The notes beneath the pieces are model-generated. The model did no database searches. It was given only the letters and a program-made list of their open reading frames with translations, and was not told the DNA's origin. This document shows positions 20,856-28,776 of a stretch of DNA of 64,000 nucleotides, piece by piece (position 1 is the first letter of the stretch; every line of letters begins with the position of its first letter). The stretch is from the NCBI GenBank assembly GCA_017461285.1, contig JAFTYS010000026.1, positions 9,771-73,770 on the forward strand. The letters run 5' to 3'. The position numbers and the translations under genes are program-made. Source of the stretch: Bacteroidales bacterium (GTDB taxonomy: Bacteria > Bacteroidota > Bacteroidia > Bacteroidales > UBA932).

Positions 20856-21428
20856 CTATATATAATAGTCTACAGAATAATCAAAAAGCTCCGCAGCATC
20901 CTTCAGTCTAGGATGCTTCCTGTCCTTTTCTGAAAGTATCACATCCTCCATCGGGATGCCCCAGTCTATGCCCAGTTCGGGATCGTTCCATGCAACAGCG
21001 CCCTCACATTCAGGCGCATAGAAATCGTCACACTTGTACTGGAACACAGCCTCGTCAGACAGCACTACAAAGCCATGTGCAAAGCCTCTAGGGATGAAGA
21101 ACTGTCGGTGGTTCTCCTCCGAAAGCTCGACAGCAACATGCTTTCCAAAAGTCGGCGAACCGCGTCGGATGTCCACAGCAACGTCCAGAACACGCCCTTT
21201 CACGACACGCACGAGCTTGCTCTGAGCATGAGGGGGCTTCTGGAAATGCAGACCTCGGAGCACTCCGTAGCACGATTTGCTCTCATTGTCCTGCACAAAC
21301 CTGACTTCGCGCACCTCTGCAGCAAAGTCCCTCTCAGAGAACGATTCAAAGAAATATCCGCGATGGTCGCCGAACACCCTAGGCTCGATGATCATCACTT
21401 CAGGTATGTCTGTCTTTATTACTTTCAT
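20856..21428 (-). CDS. rfbC: dTDP-4-dehydrorhamnose 3,5-epimerase, copy B
   Basis: A 190-residue RmlC-type epimerase with FGDHRGYFFESFSERDF, RGLHFQKPPH, GKHVAVELSEENHRQFF and RGFAHGF. Its start overlaps the end of rnhA copy B by 4 nt (ATGA), so pdxA-rnhA-rfbC-rfbD form one tightly packed minus-strand operon in this arm. In copy A the rnhA-rfbC junction is 164 nt long. The C-terminal tail is six residues longer here and unlike that of copy A. Confidence 0.95.
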   Translation of the reverse strand: MKVIKTDIPEVMIIEPRVFGDHRGYFFESFSERDFAAEVREVRFVQDNESKSCYGVLRGLHFQKPPHAQSKLVRVVKGRVLDVAVDIRRGSPTFGKHVAVELSEENHRQFFIPRGFAHGFVVLSDEAVFQYKCDDFYAPECEGAVAWNDPELGIDWGIPMEDVILSEKDRKHPRLKDAAELFDYSVDYYI

Positions 21429-21931
21429 ATCAGTCCTGGTTCTTCCGGCCGGTAGCCCGGGTCGGGCGGCAGCGGCTTGCCCGCTGCCACAGCGCCCGCC
21501 CCGGCCGCTACCGCCAATGCGTCACACCTCTCGTTTTCAGGATGCCCTGCATGTCCCTTTATCCAATGAAATGAAACCCTGTGCAGTCTGTACAGATTGG
21601 CGAACCTCATCCAGAGGTCAGGGTTCTTCACCTTGGCAAAGCCTTTTCTCTGCCAGCCTTCCAGCCATCCCTTGTTGATGGCATTAACGACATATGACGA
21701 ATCGCTGTACACATGGACCTCAGCGTTCTGCCACCTGATGGCCTCCAGGCCCCTGATGACCGCCAGGAGTTCCATGCGGTTGTTCGTCGTGAGGCTGAAT
21801 CCGCCCGACATCTCCATCTCCCTTCCGGCACATTTGAGGACCACCCCATAGCCGCCAGGGCCGGGGTTTCCGCTTGATGCGCCGTCCGTGAAAAGGAATA
21901 TCGGAGGCCTCTGCTGAGTGGTTTCCGCCAT
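21425..21931 (-). CDS. rnhA: Ribonuclease HI, copy B
   Basis: A 168-residue RNase HI with all active-site residues: the FTDGASSGNPGPGG aspartate, the NRMELLAVIRG glutamate, the VYSDSSYVV aspartate and the NERCDALAVA aspartate after WIKGHAGHPEN. The Ala/Gly-rich tail with PPDPGYRPEE is shared with copy A, but the N-terminal extension is shorter by about 12 residues. It starts 1 nt after the pdxA stop and overlaps rfbC by 4 nt. Confidence 0.95.
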   Translation of the reverse strand: MAETTQQRPPIFLFTDGASSGNPGPGGYGVVLKCAGREMEMSGGFSLTTNNRMELLAVIRGLEAIRWQNAEVHVYSDSSYVVNAINKGWLEGWQRKGFAKVKNPDLWMRFANLYRLHRVSFHWIKGHAGHPENERCDALAVAAGAGAVAAGKPLPPDPGYRPEEPGLI

Positions 21932-21932
21932 G

Positions 21933-23015
21933 CTACTCGATGATCCTGCCGCCCTTAGGCTTGATTTCGGTATCCGGCATCTTTATGGTCATGCGGTTTT
22001 CCACGAGATCGTCGTAGGCCGCACGCCTGTTGTAGATGTCGATGGCGGTGTAGATCGAAGCTATCATCGAGCGAGGGTCCGCAAGATCTCGTCCGGCCAT
22101 CTCGTATGCTGTACCATGGTCCGGAGATGTCCTCACGATAGGAAGTCCTGCGGTATAGTTCACGCCATCCTCGAATGCGAGGGCCTTGAACGGAGTCAGT
22201 CCCTGGTCATGGTACATGGCAAGAACCGCGTCAAACTTGCTGTAGTTGCCCAGGCCGAAGAATCCGTCAGGAGAATACGGGCCAAACGCCAGGATGCCTT
22301 CCTCGTTTGCAGCCTTGACAGCAGGAAGGATGATCTGCTGCTCCTCGTCGCCGAGAAGGCCGCCGTCGCCGCAATGCGGATTGAGGCCGAGCACAGCTAT
22401 CTTCGGCTGGTCCACTCCGAAATCCCTCTGAAGCGAAGCCTTCATGAGGCGGAGCTTGCTCATGATCTTTTCCTGTGTTATGCTGCCGCAGACGTCCTTG
22501 AGCGAGATGTGGCCGGTGAGGACGCCGACCTTCAGGCGGTCGCACACCATGATCATCGCAACCTCATCGACACCGAATTCCTTCTCAAGATACTCTGTAT
22601 GGCCGGTGTAGCCGAAACCTTCACTTGCCATCGCCCTCTTGTTGAAAGGTGCGGTCACAAGGACGTCTATATAGCCGTCCTTGATGTCCTGGACCGCTCT
22701 TTCAAGCGATGTCATCGCGGCCTTAGCCGACTCAGGAGTCGGCTGGCCCGGCTCCACGAACACGTTCTCCGGCAGACAGTTGACGATGTTCACACGCTTC
22801 TGGTGGACATCCTTTGCCGATGATATGACATGAGTGTTGATCTGGTCAATGTTATGTATCTGCTTCTTGTAGAATCCGAAGATCTTTGACGAGCCGTAAA
22901 TCACCGGCGTGCACATGTCAAGGATCCTCTCGTCTGCAAGCGCCTTGATGATGACTTCATATCCGATACCGTTTCCGTCACCCTGTGTGATTCCGACCAC
23001 TAATTTCTTTGCCAT
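21933..23015 (-). CDS. pdxA: 4-hydroxythreonine-4-phosphate dehydrogenase PdxA, copy B
   Basis: A 360-residue PdxA beginning MAKKLVVGITQGDGNGIGYE like copy A; the open frame extends 35 codons upstream but that part has no counterpart in copy A, so I start it at 23015. The metal-ligand segments YTGHTEYL, MYHDQGLTPFK and RTSPDHGTAYE are unchanged. It leads the pdxA-rnhA-rfbC-rfbD operon. A TATATTTG on the minus strand (23118-23125) about 100 nt upstream is a good -7 candidate. This makes it the most conserved of the duplicated proteins I compared, at about 92% by count. Confidence 0.95.
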   Translation of the reverse strand: MAKKLVVGITQGDGNGIGYEVIIKALADERILDMCTPVIYGSSKIFGFYKKQIHNIDQINTHVISSAKDVHQKRVNIVNCLPENVFVEPGQPTPESAKAAMTSLERAVQDIKDGYIDVLVTAPFNKRAMASEGFGYTGHTEYLEKEFGVDEVAMIMVCDRLKVGVLTGHISLKDVCGSITQEKIMSKLRLMKASLQRDFGVDQPKIAVLGLNPHCGDGGLLGDEEQQIILPAVKAANEEGILAFGPYSPDGFFGLGNYSKFDAVLAMYHDQGLTPFKALAFEDGVNYTAGLPIVRTSPDHGTAYEMAGRDLADPRSMIASIYTAIDIYNRRAAYDDLVENRMTIKMPDTEIKPKGGRIIE

Positions 23016-23214
23016 AGCTTTATCCTTTATTATTTTTAACTTATTAATTATCTGATACTTATCTTTTTTGTCCCCCTCTTTGATTCCTCCCAAGGCACAA
23101 TACGACAAAATAATTAGCAAATATAACTATAATTTTTCAACCTTGAGGCAACGACCAGGATAAAACAACTGGCGGCACCGTCGGGCGGTTGGGACGTGTG
23201 GTGGGACGGTGCGC

Positions 23215-23322
23215 GTGGCAGCTATTGTGCTGGTTTTCTGGATTTTAGATAAAGATGCCTGCTGCGTTTTGCAGCAGGCATCTTCATCTAAAACCTTGTA
23301 CAGCAACTGATTAGGCGCCACG
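23215..23322. repeat. Structured hairpin element, copy 1
   Basis: A long hairpin (23243-23293) has 22 of 23 pairs, with the tip GCCTGCTGC-GTTTT-GCAGCAGGC. It is flanked by GTGGCAGCTAT on the left and CAACTGATTAGGCGCCA on the right. A second copy at 26085-26190 has the same tip and flanks but a lower stem of different sequence that is still fully paired. The surrounding 380 nt between pdxA and the GH140 gene otherwise hold only the pdxA promoter, plus a 16-nt piece at 23168-23183 shared with 25521-25536. Confidence 0.7.
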
Positions 23323-23394
23323 TTCTAACATCGCATTGTCCCAAAATCTGTAAGCACATTAGGCAGGGTACCGATGCTTGTCGATCAGATAAAT

Positions 23395-24822
23395 TTACTT
23401 GCTGTTCATCCGTTTTCCAGGTGCAGGATATTTTTTGGATGCATCATCCAGCACCAGTACCCAGTCCATTGCTTCGCCCGGTGTCGGAGGCATGAATGAA
23501 CGTTCTTTCCCGTCATTAGTGAATTTTCCTATTTCTGTAGCTTCTCCTGTTCTTGGACAGTACCACCATGCAATGATTCTTTCGCCTTGCAACATGCTGG
23601 TGTTCACGGAGAAAGAACGGCCGATAGGAGCATAGACCATTGCATATGAACCTTCTTCGTCCATAGTGGCAGCGAAGTGGTAACGTCCTGCGCCCGGAAC
23701 TGAAGACTGGACCTCATCCTGAACGATGAAATCCGGTGATGGTTTACGTGTGAAGTATGGCCTTGATTCCATCAGGTTCTTCAAATGAACCGCTTGCCCG
23801 GCTGCAGGTTGGTCAATTGCTTCGTGCCAAGGCATGAGAGGTCGGTTTATCGGGTAACGTCCCTTTTCAGCATCGAACATCTGCCATACTGAATGATGAC
23901 CGTATGTCACACCGGCTGAGCCGTAGAATACGCTCCAGTATAAAGTCCTTCTGACATCCCAGGCATTGGAATGACCGTCATTGTCAGGAGTGAATTCCAA
24001 AGGATGGTCTTCATAGAGAGGCTCGAGTTCCATAATAGGTTTGACCGGTGTCCTGAAGAAGTCATTCATGACCTTTCTGTTAGAATCGAAACGTTGGTTA
24101 TGTCCGCTCTGTCTTCCGTTGAAATCAAGCCACTCATCATTATGGAACCATTTTGAAGAAGAGTTCCATCCAGTCGGATGAAATGTCATGAGATTCTCTT
24201 TATCCACACTTCGGATACCTTTGGCCATGGCACGGATTATTGCCTGCTTTTCCGGATTGTCAGGGTTGCGGTCTCCGCCCATTATCCAGATTATGTCACA
24301 ATTACTATATCGTTCTGCGATCCAGCGGCCGTAAATCTCAGCGTTATACTCGTCAAATATAGGGTCATTGTCATTCCACCATCTTCCCCATGTAGGCAGT
24401 AGTCCGACGTACATCGCATTTTCATTGGCCTGTCTGATTATATGATCTACATGATCCCAATAATCATTGTCATCGCCCTCCTTGATGTCCGGACGTGCCG
24501 GATTTCTGTCAATCAGAGGCTTATGACCATATGAATTAGGGACATCTATGCCATCAACTTCAGACAGGACGACAGCCTGAATCACGTTATATCCTTTTCC
24601 CGCACGGTCTTGCAGATATAGTTCCGCTTCTTCACGTGTCGTGCGGTGGAACAGCTCCCATGCAGTGTCTCCTAAATAGAAGAATGGTTTGCCGTCTGAA
24701 TATTGCAGATAGTGTCCGTTTTCTGAAACTTCCAATGACTGAAGGCTTGTTGTATCTGATGGCTTGGTGCAGGAAGCCAGTGCTAAAGCTACTGCAGAAA
24801 AAATGAACTGTCGCGTTTTCAT
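23395..24822 (-). CDS. GH140-like glycoside hydrolase lipoprotein (apiosidase-type, DUF4038)
   Basis: The 475-residue protein has a lipoprotein signal (ALALASC, Cys17) and a DUF4038 apiosidase-like catalytic domain starting with GKPFFYLGDTAWELFHR. It goes on through DIIWIMGGDRNPDNP and PIMELEPLYEDHP, the places of the conserved acidic residues, to a C-terminal small domain with AWWYCPRTGEA and PGEAMDWVLVLDD, as in GH140 proteins with a collagen-binding-like C-terminus. GH140 enzymes remove apiose side chains of rhamnogalacturonan II and related glycans. It sits alone in the arm-specific island with no SusC/SusD pair or regulator. The family assignment is good, while the exact substrate is inference. 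Confidence 0.8.
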   Translation of the reverse strand: MKTRQFIFSAVALALASCTKPSDTTSLQSLEVSENGHYLQYSDGKPFFYLGDTAWELFHRTTREEAELYLQDRAGKGYNVIQAVVLSEVDGIDVPNSYGHKPLIDRNPARPDIKEGDDNDYWDHVDHIIRQANENAMYVGLLPTWGRWWNDNDPIFDEYNAEIYGRWIAERYSNCDIIWIMGGDRNPDNPEKQAIIRAMAKGIRSVDKENLMTFHPTGWNSSSKWFHNDEWLDFNGRQSGHNQRFDSNRKVMNDFFRTPVKPIMELEPLYEDHPLEFTPDNDGHSNAWDVRRTLYWSVFYGSAGVTYGHHSVWQMFDAEKGRYPINRPLMPWHEAIDQPAAGQAVHLKNLMESRPYFTRKPSPDFIVQDEVQSSVPGAGRYHFAATMDEEGSYAMVYAPIGRSFSVNTSMLQGERIIAWWYCPRTGEATEIGKFTNDGKERSFMPPTPGEAMDWVLVLDDASKKYPAPGKRMNSK

Positions 24823-25153
24823 AGATAGTTAGTTAATATGTGGTGTACTTCTCTTTATTTTAGTAAGATACATGTGACTTGTCTTCACTGTTTGCGAAAG
24901 ATAGCATAATATGTCTGTAATTGCAAATGAATGATCCAGCCTGCGAAATGAGGCATGGAAACGGTAATTATAGTTACAGAAGACGGGGGCAATAACCATT
25001 TGGCACAGCCGCACTTATAACTTATTATATACCAAGCATTTGCAAGCCAAAGCATGGAAGACCACTTAAAGGTAGAAGCGTTATATGGTCCTAGGTAATC
25101 AAAAGAAGTTAAGATCTCTGTAATAAGGAGACTATGTAGCATCTGAAAGTAAA

Positions 25154-25261
25154 GTGAACCACAGAAATGGAATCCCATCACGTGGTTCACTACATCCAAT
25201 CTGTCCATTGTGATTAAAAACATCAAATGAACCACCCATACCGAGACGAATCAAGTGGTTC
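25154..25261. repeat. REP-like palindrome doublet, GTGAACCAC type
   Basis: Two hairpins with arms GTGAACCAC/GTGGTTCAC (25154-25162 with 25182-25190) and GAACCAC/GTGGTTC (25229-25235 with 25255-25261), 38 nt apart. The layout resembles the two GTGGCTAGGG doublets nearby, and the core sequence is different. The region 24823-25150 upstream shows nothing I can name. Confidence 0.6.
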
Positions 25262-25532
25262 GTATCACATCATCTCCAAAACAGGAGAACCTCTACGGAG
25301 TACCTGTCCGAAAATCGAGGAAAATATACGAATACTGGGAACTTTAAAGGATGCTTCTCCGGAAAGCCTGGGAGATATAAGTGATTTGGAAATCTAGAGG
25401 GACATACGGATACTTGAACTGTGCATGTTCGGAAATTATAGGAGTTTTACTGACAGTGGATGTTTGATGTTTGTCTAGACATTGGGTGATATTAGAGATG
25501 TTCTAGACTACATATTACTGACTGGCGGCACC

Positions 25533-25725
25533 GTCGCCGGAATATATCGTCTCCGGCGACTACAGATCAAGCGCTCCGGGCGGCTGGACCCAAAGGGCCG
25601 TCCTCGCGCTTGACTGTTGCCTGTAACGTCTCGGCTAGCAAGCACCACCTGGCGGGAGGACGGCCCCTTGGCCGAGCCGCCCGGACCGGAGTGTGGAGCC
25701 TCTGGCTGGCGTATTTGCCAGAGGC
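25533..25725. repeat. GC-rich triple hairpin region
   Basis: Three inverted repeats follow each other in AT-rich surroundings. The first has 9-bp arms (25533-25541 with 25552-25560). The second is a large imperfect hairpin of about 30-nt arms (25575-25605 with 25656-25685) around a 50-nt loop. The third has perfect 9-bp arms GCCTCTGGC/GCCAGAGGC (25698-25706 with 25717-25725). A structured RNA or mobile-element end are both possible. I found no coding frame that fits. Confidence 0.55.
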
Positions 25726-25839
25726 GGTGCTTTCAGATAGGTTACCTGTTCTCATCATAGCTATAAAGACATTACCCTACCAGACATCGTGGTTATATGG
25801 GGAGGGTGATTATAGTTTTTCTTGACAATAGACTCCGGT

Positions 25840-25960
25840 GTGGCTAGGGGTATTAGTTTGAATAGCCCTAGCCACAGAGGTTATTCGTAAGCGGTTATCT
25901 AGCAAGTGCTTACAAAAACACGGCGTGCCTAGGGGTAACTTTTTCTGTAGCCCTAGCCAC
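25840..25960. repeat. REP-like palindrome doublet, GTGGCTAGGG type, left of the RAYT gene
   Basis: Two 36-nt hairpins: GTGGCTAGGG/CCCTAGCCAC (25840-25849 with 25866-25875) and GTGCCTAGGG/CCCTAGCCAC (25925-25934 with 25951-25960), 49 nt apart. A matching doublet with a 50-nt gap lies at 28237-28358, and the two bracket the transposase and HRDC genes. Confidence 0.75.
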
Positions 25961-26084
25961 GGTGGGCTCATAGAAATTGGACATATTTACTTATCTATCG
26001 TAAATAGAGAAATTCCACTAACTATAAAAATAACGTGGCTAGTAACAGAAATGAAAGATACGGTAATAAAGAGTCGCAAAGAGT

Positions 26085-26190
26085 GGCAGCTATGTTACTG
26101 GCTTTCTGAATGTTAGTGGTATATGCCTGCTGCATTTTGCAGCAGGCATATACCACTAACACCCTGCTCAACAACTGATTAGGCGCCATG
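26085..26190. repeat. Structured hairpin element, copy 2
   Basis: A perfect 23-bp stem (26111-26133 with 26139-26161) around ATTTT. The tip GCCTGCTGC and the flanks GTGGCAGCTAT and CAACTGATTAGGCGCCA match copy 1 (23215-23322). The lower stem differs from copy 1 on both sides in a compensatory way. Confidence 0.7.
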
Positions 26191-26374
26191 CCTACGAGAT
26201 TAATAATCCAAAAACCGAAGCGGGAAATCTCAAAGAGATAAACGCGCAACATAAGCGCCGTGCGGTATAATTAACTAATTCTCAGAAGATTACGCATTTT
26301 GCCTGCCACGTCAGGACAGCATGCAAAACATCTAATCAGTTATCCATCAGGAATTTACGCCGCACAGCATCAGA

Positions 26375-26555
26375 GGCGGCAACGCCTAGGGGCAACGCTG
26401 GGCAGCAACGCTGGTGGGAAACTACTATGGCAACGCTGGGAGCAACGCTAAGAGGTATCAACGAGAAGCAACACCTGAGGGAAACACCTGAGGGCAAGGC
26501 TGGGGGCAACGCTTAGGAGTAACGCCTGGGGCAATATTGGGAGGGACGGATGGAG
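26375..26555. repeat. Degenerate tandem repeat (GGCAACGCT units)
   Basis: More than ten irregular copies of a unit close to GGGGCAACGCTNAG, spaced about 12-20 nt, just upstream of the transposase gene. The minus-strand frame across it gives a proline-rich peptide of no known family. I treat it as a non-coding repeat. Confidence 0.6.
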
Positions 26556-26653
26556 GAATTTTGTCATGGAAATTTGTTTGATTTTTTATAAAAATTGAAC
26601 AAATTTTTGGAGATAAATCCTGCTCTGAGATATCTGTAAAGGCGATTTTCAAA

Positions 26654-26686
26654 ATTATCCGCATACTTTTTCGGTATGCGGATAAT
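26654..26686. repeat. 13-bp perfect inverted repeat in front of the RAYT gene
   Basis: ATTATCCGCATAC (26654-26666) and its complement (26674-26686) with a 7-nt spacer, 28 nt before the transposase start codon. No T tract follows, so an operator or a transposase recognition hairpin is more likely than a terminator. Confidence 0.6.
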
Positions 26687-26714
26687 CATTCGGAACTTTG
26701 CAAAAAAAGAAATA

Positions 26715-27575
26715 ATGGCTAAAGAAAGATTTTACCACATCTACACCAAAGGACTGGAAGACATGGTCATATTCCTAGATCGTGAAGATTATATTGCCGG
26801 TATGAACTATATCGCCATATGCGTACATCTGACTTCAATTGACTTATTGGCATTTGTATTGATGTCCAATCATTTCCATTTCGTTACGAAATCCGGACAC
26901 GATGATGCGGTAAGATTCATTAACTTATTCAAACAGTTGATAGCGTCTTATCTAAGAAATAAATATGGAATAGTCAAAGCTTTACATCAATGCATTGCCG
27001 AATGTAAAGAAATCGATCTGACGGATGAAGGTCTCAAGAAAATCATAGCATACATTCTCAATAATCCTGTAAAGGCCGGTATCAACTGCGCTCCACAAAA
27101 TTATGAATGGAGCAGTTGCAGATGCTACTTTTCAAATATCGGGACAAGTAAGCATCTCACTCCGATCAGCAGTTTAGGCACTAGGAAAGCCAGGAGAATC
27201 TTACATAGTAAATGTCAACTGAACGATAGTTATCTTATTAATGAAGATGGATATATCGAACCGGCATCATATATAAATATTCAATTTGTAGAAAAACTCT
27301 TTAAGAGAGCAAGTTCACTAGGATACTTCTTGAATTCTTCGAGTAGGACAGATCGAAAGGAAATGCCTGTTTCGTACAGTGACAGCACAATAATATCATG
27401 TCTTAAAGAGATTCTGGAAAAGCAGTATGATTCATTGAGTATCAGCGAACTTCCTGAAGAAAGTGTCATAAGAATCATAAGATATCTTAAAAACAAGTTA
27501 GCATGCTCACCAAAGCAGATAGCAAGGATATTGAACCTAGAAGTGAAAAGAGTAATACAGGTAATAAATATTTAA
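26715..27575 (+). CDS. REP-associated tyrosine transposase (RAYT, Y1/IS200-like)
   Basis: RAYTs are single-copy HUH endonucleases that recognise and process REP palindromes. The 286-residue protein shows the HUH pair His53-Phe-His55 in LMSNHFHFV and the catalytic Tyr113 in the family motif YILNNPVKAGI. The C-terminal region (about residues 220-286, LACSPKQIARILNLEVKRVI) looks like a helix-turn-helix domain resembling that of DnaA, as in some RAYT groups. I start it at MAKERFYHIYTKG, which fits the family N-terminus; the frame opens 13 codons earlier. It is followed after 21 nt by an HRDC-domain gene and bracketed by two GTGGCTAGGG doublets, its most likely substrates. Confidence 0.85.
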   Translation: MAKERFYHIYTKGLEDMVIFLDREDYIAGMNYIAICVHLTSIDLLAFVLMSNHFHFVTKSGHDDAVRFINLFKQLIASYLRNKYGIVKALHQCIAECKEIDLTDEGLKKIIAYILNNPVKAGINCAPQNYEWSSCRCYFSNIGTSKHLTPISSLGTRKARRILHSKCQLNDSYLINEDGYIEPASYINIQFVEKLFKRASSLGYFLNSSSRTDRKEMPVSYSDSTIISCLKEILEKQYDSLSISELPEESVIRIIRYLKNKLACSPKQIARILNLEVKRVIQVINI

Positions 27576-27596
27576 ACCATTTAAAATCGAATCATT

Positions 27597-28142
27597 ATGT
27601 TGTACAAAGAAGAATTGATCAGAGTTTACGAAGAGGCAATTGCAGTAGCCAGGTTTGAGGCTAAGATTGAGGCCAGGATGAGAGTAGCGTTGTCGATGCT
27701 TGAAAGTGAAATGAGTTACGAAGAGATTGAGAAGTTTACCGGGGTGACCAAGGATGAAATCGAATATGAAATCGAAAGTAACATGGATTGGGATACCGAG
27801 TGGGACAGTGACTGGAGAGCTGAACATGATTGTGTTCATGGAAATAAAATGGACGACCGAGCTAGGAAAACCACAGCAGATGTGGTAAGGGAAGCTACAC
27901 CAAAGCCGGAGGATCTGCCGATTGTCAATATCGGGTTGGAGATACGGCTCAAGGAATGGAGGTCTAAGCATTACAAGGCGTTGAACATACCGGCTTATAG
28001 AGTAATTCCGAACAAGACTCTTACAGAGATCGCCACCAAGATTCCTCGGACTCGCGAAGAGCTGATGGCGATCAACGGATTTGGAGAAGCAAGATGGGAA
28101 AAGTTCGGAGAAGAGATTCTGGCTATCACGTCTGAATTTTAA
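27597..28142 (+). CDS. HRDC-domain protein paired with the RAYT transposase
   Basis: The 181-residue product has two recognisable parts. Residues about 113-181 (IRLKEWRSKHYKALNIPAYR through TREELMAINGFGEARWEKFGEEILAI) form an HRDC domain, a nucleic-acid-binding module usually found at the end of RecQ helicases and RNase D. Residues about 1-60 contain ARMRVALSMLESEMSYEEIEKFTGVTKDEIE, which resembles the C-terminal tail of Rpn-type transposase/nuclease proteins. The linker is acidic. There is no helicase or nuclease core. It starts 21 nt after the transposase gene on the same strand, so it is probably cotranscribed and may help the transposase bind or unwind structured DNA. That role is inference. 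Confidence 0.7.
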   Translation: MLYKEELIRVYEEAIAVARFEAKIEARMRVALSMLESEMSYEEIEKFTGVTKDEIEYEIESNMDWDTEWDSDWRAEHDCVHGNKMDDRARKTTADVVREATPKPEDLPIVNIGLEIRLKEWRSKHYKALNIPAYRVIPNKTLTEIATKIPRTREELMAINGFGEARWEKFGEEILAITSEF

Positions 28143-28236
28143 CATAGGTATCAAGGTTAATAACTATATTATTATAGATAAAAGCGTATGTATTAGTAGA
28201 TAAGACCAGCTATAGATACACACAACGGGCATAAGT

Positions 28237-28358
28237 GTGGCTAGGGGTGGGGTTTGTCTGAGCCCTAGACACAGGGACTTTTTTGTAAGGCATTATTAAA
28301 CAGCAAATTACAAACCAGGTATGTGGCTAGGGCTTCCTTAAAATGAAGCCCTAGCCAC
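28237..28358. repeat. REP-like palindrome doublet, GTGGCTAGGG type, right of the RAYT/HRDC genes
   Basis: GTGGCTAGGG/CCCTAGACAC (28237-28246 with 28263-28272) and GTGGCTAGGG/CCCTAGCCAC (28323-28332 with 28349-28358), 50 nt apart. The linker shares TGTAAG and AGCAA-type pieces with the linker of the left doublet. Confidence 0.75.
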
Positions 28359-28373
28359 ACCTTAAAACGGAAA

Positions 28374-28750
28374 ATGGTCAAAAGTATCCGATCAAAGAAG
28401 CTAAAGAAGGAAACGGACACAGAAACTGAAAAGAAGAAACTGGATAAGGAACCTGAACGAAGGGATGGAGGAAAGAAACTGAATAAGGAACCTGAACGAA
28501 GGGATGGAGGGAAGGAGCAAGACAAGAAATCTGAGAGAAACACGATAGTTGGAAGATGGAGATGAAAAGAGAAGATGGTCGAGGAAGAGGAAGATGGAAG
28601 AGGAAGATGGAAGTAAGGGACGAACGAGGAGATGGGACAAGAAATGCGAGAGGATGTTGAGAGAGAAGGTAGAAGAGAAAAAGGAAGAAGAGACGAACAG
28701 GAGATGAAGAGACGAACAGGAGACTAACGGGAGATGAAGAGGGGATTTGG
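28374..28750. repeat. Purine-rich tract upstream of recG copy B
   Basis: About 370 nt in which the plus strand is almost all A and G. It includes a 39-bp direct repeat (units starting at 28436 and 28475) and further short repeats such as GACGAACAGGAGA. A 63-codon frame over the first part gives two 13-residue repeats (KEPERRDGG) but has no family and no clear start signals. Nothing comparable lies upstream of recG in copy A. Confidence 0.6.
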
Positions 28751-28776
28751 AATTAATTTATTATATTTGCTGTATT

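Noticed and set aside
23127..23321. Minus-strand frames at 23127-23321 and 26022-26252 give similar peptides with MAPNQLL and AACCK-like pieces
   Set aside because: The similarity follows from the shared hairpin element. Differences between the copies are compensatory within the stem and not silent codon changes, so a structured element explains them better than a protein family.
24885..25235. 116-codon minus-strand frame upstream of the GH140 gene
   Set aside because: It crosses hairpin repeats, has unlikely composition and no recognisable domain, so I treat the region as non-coding.
25533..25725. Integron attC site or CRISPR
   Set aside because: There are no integrase genes or cassette arrays and no regularly spaced identical repeats with unique spacers. 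The hairpins are all different from one another.
28374..28565. 63-codon frame with two 13-residue KEPERRDGG repeats
   Set aside because: The repeat follows from a 39-bp DNA repeat in a purine-rich tract that continues beyond the frame; there is no recognisable start region or family.
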